From Candidatus Cloacimonadota bacterium (GTDB taxonomy: Bacteria > Cloacimonadota > Cloacimonadia > Cloacimonadales > JAIOQZ01), in assembly GCA_021106755.1 (NCBI GenBank), contig JAIOTM010000080.1, positions 1 through 5,016 of the forward strand: DNA of 5,016 bases. The letters run 5' to 3'. Below, piece by piece: positions 1 to 5,016 of the stretch. Numbering within the stretch: the first letter of the stretch is position 1; every line of letters starts with the position of its first letter. The notes beneath the pieces were generated by a model. The model was not told the DNA's origin. It ran no database searches and worked only from the letters and a program-made list of their open reading frames with translations. The translations under genes were made by a program, and so were the position numbers.

Positions 1-1067
1 ACCATGCGGGTAATCAGTTCGCCCATGCCCGGACCCAGCATAAAGCCCTGTCCGCACATGCCAACAGCGTTAACAAAATTGCTGATTCCCTTTGGTTTTC
101 CCACTATGGGGAATCCATCGGGCGACATAGGATACTGTCCCCGCCAGGTTCTGCGAACTTTCAGGTTGCTTAGTCGGGGGTAAAGGTTTACCATCCGTCG
201 CGCAACTTGGGGCAGAAACTCCGAAGTATCGTCGTTATCGGTTCCGAAGTGGGGAGGATTGGGTGTAATGCAGAAAACGACCTGCCCTTCGTTATTCTGG
301 TAAAAGTAATAGTTTTTCGAGCCACTTACCGGACGCATATCGACTACCATAGGTTCAAAAAAACGTTGTACCGGCTCAGTAATTCCGGCTTCATGGCTAT
401 CCGGGATTACTGGAAGCTCAATGCCTGCCATTTTACCAATGTCGCTGGCGTTGTTGCCAGCAGTATTCACAACAGCACCGCAGGCGTAAACATTCTTGTT
501 TGTCTTTACCGAGATAATCTTGTCGCTGGAAATTTCGAGAGCTATTACTTTCTCGTTAAAAGCGTACTTTGCCCCATGCTCCAGACTCTTGAAATAGAAC
601 GCGTTGCAAGCTAACATCGGTGAGCAGCTTCCATCTCTGGGAGAGAATGTAGAACCTCTCAGGTTTTCCAACATTATTCCGGGTACTTTCTCGCTATATT
701 CTTCCGGGCTAATCCAGCTGATGTTCAGCCCATACGATTTCTGAATCTTCAATAATTCCTTTAATCTGGTTTCATCTGCTTCTGAATAGGCAGGATAGCT
801 GTATCCGTTTGATTGCCAGCCGATTTCCATTCCATACGTAGATTTCCAGGTCGAAAAAATCTCAATACTACGAAGACAAACCTGAATTTTCCCGAAATCG
901 GAGTGAGTTGCCCTTACTCCACCAATGGCTTTTTTATTGTTACCCTGCCCAGGAGAAGAATTGTCGTCTATTACCAGCACAGACCGCCCGGAAGCAGCCA
1001 GAGCCATTGCGGAAGGCACACCAATTGAACCTGCACCGATAACGATTACATCGAAAGACTTACTCAC
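1..1067 (-). CDS. DadA/SoxB-like FAD-dependent amine dehydrogenase, small catalytic subunit (3' end cut by window edge)
   Basis: The product is a DAO-superfamily flavoprotein that probably oxidises an imino or amino acid such as proline, sarcosine or a D-amino acid; the substrate cannot be read from the sequence. The frame is open from a GTG at 1067-1065 to the left edge and gives 355 residues. SoxB and PDH beta proteins run to about 380-400, so only the C-terminal tail is missing. Residues 5-35 form the FAD Rossmann motif, with GAGSIG at 11-16 and acidic D34/D35 ending strand 2. Residues 39-59 (SPGQGNNKKAIGGVRATHS and following) match a loop typical of the SoxB/PDH-beta branch. A second FAD-contacting strand is near 198-206 (AVVNTAGNN). 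The C-terminal FAD loop is at 312-350 (YPMSPDGFPIVG, GMCGQGFMLGPGMGE). The gene overlaps the large-subunit gene upstream by 8 bases, which implies translational coupling and one complex. Family assignment is firm; the reaction is inferred. Confidence 0.9.
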   Translation of the reverse strand, partial: MSKSFDVIVIGAGSIGVPSAMALAASGRSVLVIDDNSSPGQGNNKKAIGGVRATHSDFGKIQVCLRSIEIFSTWKSTYGMEIGWQSNGYSYPAYSEADETRLKELLKIQKSYGLNISWISPEEYSEKVPGIMLENLRGSTFSPRDGSCSPMLACNAFYFKSLEHGAKYAFNEKVIALEISSDKIISVKTNKNVYACGAVVNTAGNNASDIGKMAGIELPVIPDSHEAGITEPVQRFFEPMVVDMRPVSGSKNYYFYQNNEGQVVFCITPNPPHFGTDNDDTSEFLPQVARRMVNLYPRLSNLKVRRTWRGQYPMSPDGFPIVGKPKGISNFVNAVGMCGQGFMLGPGMGELITRM

Positions 1068-3153
1068 GCACGCCTTCCTTTTCGCCATTGGCAAATTTTC
1101 CTAACGGTACTTCTACAAATACAGGGCGATTGACATTATCAGTGATTTCCTCCAGAGAGATGCCTTCTTCCCGAAAGACTTGTTTCACTAACACATCGCA
1201 GGTCTTGCTTCCGCAGGAACCCATCCCACAGCGACTTATAGCTTTTAACTGATTCAAATCGGTGATGCCGGATTTAATCAGCTTGCGTACTTCGCCAACT
1301 GTTACACGCTCGCAGAGACAAATCATAGCATCGTCAGGAGTTTGCTTCGGGATAATTGTCTTAGAAAGCTGTTTTGAGACACTTGCTACCTGTACGCGTA
1401 TTCCCGCTATTTTCTTAGCAGTAGCCCGAGTTGATTTCAGCGTTACAAGGTCTGTATTAAATTCTTTATTATGGCGGACAGAAACTACAACTTGTTTACC
1501 TAACTCATTCCCGTCTATATCCATTGCCTCTACCATATCCCCCACTTGTATTGCGATATTGGATACTTCATAAGGCAAAGTAACCAGCGGCGTGTCCACG
1601 CTTTTGCGGTAATCAACCACGGTAATAGCAAGCCCGGGGCAAATCGCCACGCATTTCATACAACCTATACAACCAATGCCTTTATCTGTGTATTTCGGTA
1701 CTCCGAGAATCGGATGATTATCCATTTTAATGGAGCTTGTCGGGCAAATAAATGTACAGGGATTGCAGGGCATCTCTTCTAAGCAGTGAAGCACTGGAAA
1801 AATTCCTGTATCTTCCCCGCTTGTGTTGTAATCAAATACAGTACCCGGAGGAGATTTTAGGACTTCAGCTTTTTCGTACCAGGCAACCGGGATGTCTGAA
1901 GCAGTAGCTCCGAGGTGTCCGGCAACTTTCAGACCAGCTATTTTTCCGTTGAACATTGCCGAAGATGCCTCCGCGATTTCATTTGCGTCACCAGCGGAGA
2001 ATATATCAATACCAGCTTTTTCAGCCTGAATAGTAAACTCATTTACAGGAGATAATCCAACGGCAATAAGCACTGTGTCGCAGGCAAAAGATTTCTCAGT
2101 TCCCTGTATCGGCTGGAAATGTTCGTCCACTTGCGCGATTGTTACAGAGGTTACTTCGTCATCTCCCTGAGCGGATAAAATTGAGTGCGAAGTATAAATT
2201 GGCACACCAAATCGTTTGAGTTTATCGGCATGGACCCTGTAACCTCCACAATCAGGCATAACCTCGGCAAGTCCAACTACATCAATGCCAGCTTGCAGGG
2301 CGTGGTATCCGGCAATAAGCCCGACATTTCCCCCGCCAATAATGAAAAGACGTTTGGAAGAACGCACTAAATCGCGGTTTACTAAGGTCTGAAACGCTCC
2401 GGCACCATAAACTCCTGCCAGAGTATTTCCCGGAAAACGGAGAAACTTCTCCCGCGCGCCAGCAGTGTTAAGTACAACCCGTGGAACAATCAGATGATAA
2501 ACGCTATCCTTGAGAATTCCTACTTTCTTATCCTTAAAAACATGAAGCACCGTACTATTCAGCCAGACATCTACTTTCTCATTAGATAGCACTCTCGCGG
2601 CAAGCATCCTGCCTATCTCGTTGCCGCGGGTTCCGGCATAGGAATCCTCTACCGAACCAAAAAATTTATGAGTTTGCAATACCAGTTTACCACCGAGTTC
2701 TTGCTTGTCGTCTGCTATAAGAACATTTAACCCCTTGCCAGCAATCTCAAGCGCGGATGAAAGACCCGCGGGACCACCTCCCACAATGAGCACATCCACC
2801 GAACTTTCTTTGATGGCTTGGAGTTGAGGGTTCTCGTCAGTTTCAGGCAGATATGGCAACCCGTCAACCCGCTCGACTATCATGTTTTCCAGCACTGGAA
2901 TCATACACGATTTTACTGGTACTCCGTTGGCGATAACCGTGCACTTAGCACATTGTCCGTTAGCACAGAAAATCCCCTGAGCACTTCCATCTTTAGGATG
3001 AGTACCGAAGATACGGACATTGTTGGCAATCAATGCCGAAGATATTACTTCGCCACGTTTTGCTTTAAGCGGTTCTCCATTCCAGTAAAAAGTAATGCTA
3101 TCCCGCTCCGGTACGGGAAGAACCGGATGCTTCAGGATTCGGTTAACCGACAT
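1060..3153 (-). CDS. Multidomain iron-sulfur/FAD oxidoreductase, large electron-transfer subunit of an amine dehydrogenase complex (SoxA/HcnB/PDH1-alpha type)
   Basis: This 697-residue protein probably takes electrons from the DadA-like subunit encoded next and passes them to an unseen acceptor. Residues about 18-95 are a Fer2_4-type [2Fe-2S] domain with C63, C68, C71 and C83 (spacing 4, 2, 11). Residues 119-415 are a two-dinucleotide-binding flavoprotein fold: GGGPAG at 125-130 for FAD, GGGNVG at 273-278 for a nucleotide with acidic E297 after strand 2, and SAGDA at 386-390. No redox CxxC is present. Residues about 457-511 are ferredoxin-like, with C463, C466, C470-P, then C495, C498, C501 and C505-P; C457 is an additional cysteine. 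Residues about 525-592 look like a beta domain. Residues 611-655 are BFD-like (C612, C614, C647, C652). The ATG has AAGGAG 6 bases upstream. PDH alpha and SoxA relatives usually lack the internal ferredoxin, so this is a natural fusion. It could serve any of several amine substrates. Confidence 0.9.
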   Translation of the reverse strand: MSVNRILKHPVLPVPERDSITFYWNGEPLKAKRGEVISSALIANNVRIFGTHPKDGSAQGIFCANGQCAKCTVIANGVPVKSCMIPVLENMIVERVDGLPYLPETDENPQLQAIKESSVDVLIVGGGPAGLSSALEIAGKGLNVLIADDKQELGGKLVLQTHKFFGSVEDSYAGTRGNEIGRMLAARVLSNEKVDVWLNSTVLHVFKDKKVGILKDSVYHLIVPRVVLNTAGAREKFLRFPGNTLAGVYGAGAFQTLVNRDLVRSSKRLFIIGGGNVGLIAGYHALQAGIDVVGLAEVMPDCGGYRVHADKLKRFGVPIYTSHSILSAQGDDEVTSVTIAQVDEHFQPIQGTEKSFACDTVLIAVGLSPVNEFTIQAEKAGIDIFSAGDANEIAEASSAMFNGKIAGLKVAGHLGATASDIPVAWYEKAEVLKSPPGTVFDYNTSGEDTGIFPVLHCLEEMPCNPCTFICPTSSIKMDNHPILGVPKYTDKGIGCIGCMKCVAICPGLAITVVDYRKSVDTPLVTLPYEVSNIAIQVGDMVEAMDIDGNELGKQVVVSVRHNKEFNTDLVTLKSTRATAKKIAGIRVQVASVSKQLSKTIIPKQTPDDAMICLCERVTVGEVRKLIKSGITDLNQLKAISRCGMGSCGSKTCDVLVKQVFREEGISLEEITDNVNRPVFVEVPLGKFANGEKEGVRE
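1073..1080 (-). promoter_or_regulatory. Shine-Dalgarno site fixing the GTG start of the DadA-like gene
   Basis: On the minus strand AAGGAAGG lies 5 bases before the GTG at 1067-1065. No in-frame ATG occurs until residue 21, inside the FAD-binding helix, so that ATG cannot be the start. The ribosome site lies within the last codons of the 697-residue gene, as expected for coupled translation of two subunits. Confidence 0.8.
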
Positions 3154-3211
3154 TTATTGCTCCTTAAACCCATCACACTAAATGAGTTAGATAAAGACAT
3201 ATTAATTTATC

Positions 3212-3240
3212 ATAAAAAAAGAGGTTTTGCTGACTGTCAA
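3212..3240 (-). promoter_or_regulatory. Candidate sigma-70-type promoter for the large-subunit/DadA-like operon
   Basis: In the 235-base spacer upstream of the 697-residue gene, the minus strand carries a perfect TTGACA (3240-3235), then 17 bases, then TTTTAT (3217-3212, 4 of 6 matches to TATAAT). A better hexamer, TATGAT (3214-3209), overlaps it at a spacing of 20. Transcription would begin about 50 bases before the ATG. The rest of the spacer (3241-3388) holds no gene. I see no convincing hairpin with a T-run to end the flavodoxin-ferredoxin transcript, so read-through from upstream remains possible. Confidence 0.4.
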
Positions 3241-3388
3241 GAAAAACGAAGGATACAACTATCTTGAAATAAAAAACTGGGATTGGGAAATGGAGAATGA
3301 GAAGTTTGCGACCTCAATCAATATCTCACGACAGTACGGGATAATACTCAACAATAGAAATAATTTAATTGTCTGCTTTTATCTTGCT

Positions 3389-4180
3389 TTATCCAAATTT
3401 CTTAACCATTTCCGCGTTTGGTTTCGGATACTGATGTGTCCCCCTGAATTTCCGGGTGTAGATAGCCTGCTCAGGGCAATGATTATAGCATGCCCAGCAC
3501 CCATAACATTTTTCGTGATTAAATACTGGTTTTGGACTCAGTGTTATTGCTTCGTAAGGGCAAACCTCCGCACACAAGCCACATTCTTTGCACAAGTTTT
3601 CATCAACTTGCTGAATTCCAAAATCTTTTTTAGCCTGGGTGCGAGGAGCGTTTGGCAACATATTCCATAGAAATCCAACTTTAACCTGCTTTTTTTCGGG
3701 AGATTGCCCATTATTTATGAGTTTCAGAATTTCATCTAATCGCGAAATAAAGGTGTCAAATTTTTTCAATTCCCTCGGCTTAGGTGCTTTATCAAACATT
3801 ATATTGCGTTTTCTCATAGGCGGATAATTCTCTGGGGTGTGTAGAGAATAGGCTGAAATAATCGTAAAATGTTTTGTCTCGACTCTATCCGCGAACAGTT
3901 TCAGAGTTTTACCGGAAATAGCCCCGAAAGTATTAATAATAAAAGCAGGTTTATCAGGCTGTTCTTCAATTTTATCCAAGAAGGAGACATAATATTGAGG
4001 AATATCCCCAAAGTCGGTAAAAGTAGCAAATCCAACGACATCGTACTTCGATAAATCCGGCAACTCACTTTTAACAACATTGTAGAGATTGAAATCGGTG
4101 GTACTAACTTTCTTGTTCAAATACTCCATCGCAAGCTTAGTGTTTCCCGAACCTGAATAATAGCAGATAATTCCTTTCAT
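3389..4180 (-). CDS. EFR1-family flavodoxin-ferredoxin fusion protein
   Basis: This 263-residue soluble electron-transfer protein has an N-terminal flavodoxin-like half and a C-terminal ferredoxin. Residues 1-155 hold the flavodoxin fold; SGSGNTK at 9-15 is the FMN phosphate-binding loop, and the YDVVGFATFTDFGD and FIINTFGA strands (46-59, 80-87) are the usual flavin-contacting segments. Residues 188-243 carry two complete [4Fe-4S] motifs: C197, C200, C203, C207-P and C225, C228, C231, C235-P. The length matches the EFR1 family. The ATG has AAGGAG 5 bases upstream, and MKGIICYYSGSGNT is the expected start of the fold. Members are thought to move low-potential electrons in anaerobes, but the partner is generally unknown. 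It shares strand with the amine-dehydrogenase genes but is separated from them by 235 bases, so a joint role is a guess. There is no signal peptide or membrane segment. Confidence 0.88.
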   Translation of the reverse strand: MKGIICYYSGSGNTKLAMEYLNKKVSTTDFNLYNVVKSELPDLSKYDVVGFATFTDFGDIPQYYVSFLDKIEEQPDKPAFIINTFGAISGKTLKLFADRVETKHFTIISAYSLHTPENYPPMRKRNIMFDKAPKPRELKKFDTFISRLDEILKLINNGQSPEKKQVKVGFLWNMLPNAPRTQAKKDFGIQQVDENLCKECGLCAEVCPYEAITLSPKPVFNHEKCYGCWACYNHCPEQAIYTRKFRGTHQYPKPNAEMVKKFG

Positions 4181-4227
4181 TTTGACTCCTTGAACCAGAA
4201 CAGATTTCCTGCAAATATCTTATTTCC

Positions 4228-4258
4228 ATTATTGTTTTTCTGGCTGTGTACTACTCAA
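4228..4258 (-). promoter_or_regulatory. Weak candidate promoter close to the flavodoxin-ferredoxin gene
   Basis: The minus strand has TTGAGT (4258-4253, 4 of 6), 19 bases, then AATAAT (4233-4228, 5 of 6 matches to TATAAT), which would give a leader of about 40 bases. A perfect TTGACA also sits at 4292-4287, but no good -10 lies at the proper spacing. In AT-rich DNA such matches arise by chance, so this is only one of two options for the gene. Confidence 0.25.
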
Positions 4259-4487
4259 CAGTCTATGTGAGCTTGAACGATGGAATTGTCAAGTGAGTTT
4301 TGTAATCTGGGATACCCCCATTTTTTCAAGAAGATTTGGTTATGTTGTTTTTCATACTTAATGTTGCACTTTGCATCTGAAGAAAATCCCCATAAAGTCA
4401 GAGTATATTTTGCCAGATTTCGGGTTCGGAGGGAAAGAACACGCCGTCACCGGGCTTTTTTTATCATCATAAACTCCCAGCTTTCAA

Positions 4488-4500
4488 GTCAATTATTGAC
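4488..4500. repeat. 13-base perfect palindrome, possible operator
   Basis: GTCAAT-T-ATTGAC is a perfect 6-bp inverted repeat around a single base. It lies at roughly +5 to +17 relative to the start expected from the candidate promoter at 4512-4541, a normal place for a repressor site. The half-site GTCAAT recurs at 4537-4542, over the -35 box of that promoter. No regulator gene is visible in the window to pair it with. Confidence 0.35.
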
Positions 4501-4511
4501 CTTTTTGAGAG

Positions 4512-4541
4512 TTTATATCACAAAAGTCTGTATATAGTCAA
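4512..4541 (-). promoter_or_regulatory. Candidate distal promoter for the flavodoxin-ferredoxin gene
   Basis: The minus strand reads TTGACT (4541-4536, 5 of 6), an 18-base spacer, then TATAAA (4517-4512, 5 of 6). It is the best-scoring sigma-70-like pair I found in this spacer. Start would be near 4505, giving a leader of about 325 bases. Palindromic elements flank it on both sides. The long leader is unusual and makes the assignment uncertain. Confidence 0.4.
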
Positions 4542-4589
4542 TATATTTTTCAAGTATTTACATACTTTTTAGGGCGGACTATATATTGA
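4538..4589. repeat. Nested inverted repeats upstream of the distal promoter
   Basis: TCAATATAT (4538-4546) and ATATATTGA (4581-4589) are perfect 9-base inverted copies. Between them lies a second inverted repeat, AAGTA (4552-4556) and TACTT (4563-4567), with T5 at 4566-4570. A further perfect palindrome, ATTTAAT-T-ATTAAAT, follows at 4589-4603. The outer left arm overlaps the -35 box, so these could be regulator sites. The AT-rich composition makes chance palindromes more likely. Confidence 0.35.
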
Positions 4590-4726
4590 TTTAATTATTA
4601 AATGATTTACTGCTTTAAAAGAAGAAAATTCCGATTTTTATATATCAAATACGGACATAATTGAAAAGATTATTCATGCCATTGAGAATGAATCTACCTT
4701 TTGAATTAGAAAACACGCTTCCTCAG

Positions 4727-5016
4727 CTACTCTCCCCCCTCCAACCAGCTAACAATCTCTTCAAATCTCTCCGCGTGATTCCTGACTTCCACCGTTCTTG
4801 TCCAATTTTCTTTAATAAACTCCATTGCTTTGGTGGGGTTAAATCGTTTAAAAAACGGAGGCAATGTTTCTTTAGCTGCATCTTCCACAGCGATAACACA
4901 GCCGGGATAGCCAAGTACGAGATAACCGAGAAACCGTTTTTTTTTCGCGAACACTTCAGCCGAAACAATTACCACGCTGGTGGGTACAAAGTAATTCATG
5001 ACGCTTTTGCGGTCGG
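4727..5016 (-). CDS. C-terminal end of an unrecognised protein (5' part beyond window edge)
   Basis: The frame is open from the right edge to a TAG at 4729-4727 and gives 95 residues. The first ATG (4999) has no ribosome site before it and five sense codons precede it in frame, so this is better read as the end of a longer protein than as a 90-residue gene. It has two hydrophobic strand-like stretches (FVPTSVVIVSAEVF, then RFLGYLVLGYPGCVIAVEDA). An acidic-aromatic helical tail follows, with ENWTRTVEVRNHAERFEEIVSWLEGGE as separable pieces. The pattern suggests the last alpha/beta units of a globular cytoplasmic domain. I do not recognise the family, and no metal or catalytic motif is evident. 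It is 546 bases from the next gene and probably belongs to another transcript. Confidence 0.6.
   Translation of the reverse strand, partial: DRKSVMNYFVPTSVVIVSAEVFAKKKRFLGYLVLGYPGCVIAVEDAAKETLPPFFKRFNPTKAMEFIKENWTRTVEVRNHAERFEEIVSWLEGGE

Larger units (their letters stand above)
4181..4726. other. 546-base intergenic stretch with no supported gene
   Basis: No reading frame here has a credible start with ribosome site or a recognisable product. The part from 4501 to 4720 is strongly AT-rich. The part from 4421 to 4455 is a GC-rich island (24 of 35 bases G or C), followed on the plus strand by T7 (4456-4462). CCG-TCAC-CGG within it can form a short 3-bp hairpin before the T-run, which is too weak to call a terminator. 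A 6-bp stem with a 10-base loop (ATTCAT/ATGAAT, 4672-4693) lies just after the stop of the right-edge gene and could be a poor terminator for it. On the minus strand the region could form a leader of over 300 bases for the flavodoxin-ferredoxin gene, if the distal promoter at 4512-4541 is used. Confidence 0.7.

Noticed and set aside
207..614. Plus-strand frames of 60-150 residues across 207-3267 and 3227-4054
   Set aside because: They lie antisense to well-supported oxidoreductase genes and have no recognisable motif.
2650..2900. Possible thioredoxin-reductase or glutamate-synthase small-subunit identity for the large protein
   Set aside because: The redox-active CxxC of thioredoxin reductases is absent. 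The N-terminal Fer2_4 and C-terminal BFD-like cysteines, plus the adjoining DadA-like gene, fit the amine-dehydrogenase group better.
4421..4462. Plus-strand rho-independent terminator or tRNA-like element (GGGTTCGG resembles a T-loop)
   Set aside because: Only a 3-bp stem or a mismatched stem forms before T7, and no acceptor or anticodon arms can be found. There is no plus-strand gene to terminate.
4280..4537. An 85-residue plus-strand frame in the intergenic stretch
   Set aside because: There is no Shine-Dalgarno site, the composition is unstructured (Arg-rich then Ile/Leu-rich), and it runs through the GC island and palindromes. It is not supported as a gene.
4723..4968. An 81-residue minus-strand frame overlapping the right-edge gene, which might signal a frameshifted gene
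   Set aside because: It has a Lys/Arg/Trp-heavy, non-domain-like composition and no ribosome site. The alternative frame has a coherent strand/helix pattern and stays open to the edge, so this one is a shadow.
1..5016. CRISPR array, transposon ends, or a defence system
   Set aside because: There are no regularly spaced direct repeats, no transposase or nuclease motifs, and no long terminal inverted repeats in the window.

Overview
This window looks like bacterial chromosome from an anaerobe. All four recognisable genes lie on the minus strand. Three of them encode redox proteins rich in flavin and iron-sulfur motifs, and the intact genes have good Shine-Dalgarno sites (AAGGAG or AAGGAAGG). 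The genes are of moderate GC content and the spacers are AT-rich. Flavodoxin-ferredoxin proteins of the EFR1 type and fused iron-sulfur/FAD amine-dehydrogenase subunits are commonest in fermentative or syntrophic anaerobes. An uncultured lineage such as Cloacimonadota is possible, but the sequence alone does not settle it.

Reading along the minus strand (right to left), 5016-4727 is the C-terminal end of a gene entering from the right edge, which I do not recognise. Next comes a 546-base AT-rich non-coding stretch (4726-4181). It holds candidate promoters, nested inverted repeats and a short GC-rich island followed by seven T. Then 4180-3389 encodes a 263-residue flavodoxin plus two-[4Fe-4S] ferredoxin fusion (EFR1 family). 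After a 235-base spacer with a promoter-like TTGACA box, 3153-1060 encodes a 697-residue multi-cofactor oxidoreductase. Its order is [2Fe-2S] domain, FAD/nucleotide-binding disulfide-reductase-like fold, double-cluster ferredoxin domain, a likely beta domain, and a BFD-like [2Fe-2S] domain. Its stop overlaps by 8 bases the GTG start of a DadA/SoxB-like FAD amine dehydrogenase that runs off the left edge (1067-1).

The last two genes almost certainly encode two subunits of one enzyme. It would be of the type of the dye-linked L-proline dehydrogenase PDH1, heterotetrameric sarcosine oxidase, opine oxidase or HCN synthase. The DadA-like subunit would oxidise a secondary or alpha-amine. Electrons would pass through the flavin and iron-sulfur centres of the large subunit to an acceptor that is not encoded in view. 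The large subunit appears to join, in one chain, parts that are separate subunits in the archaeal PDH1 complex. The EFR1-like protein may handle low-potential electrons nearby, but a functional link rests only on proximity and shared strand. I see no CRISPR array, tRNA, rRNA, transposase or clear mobile element.
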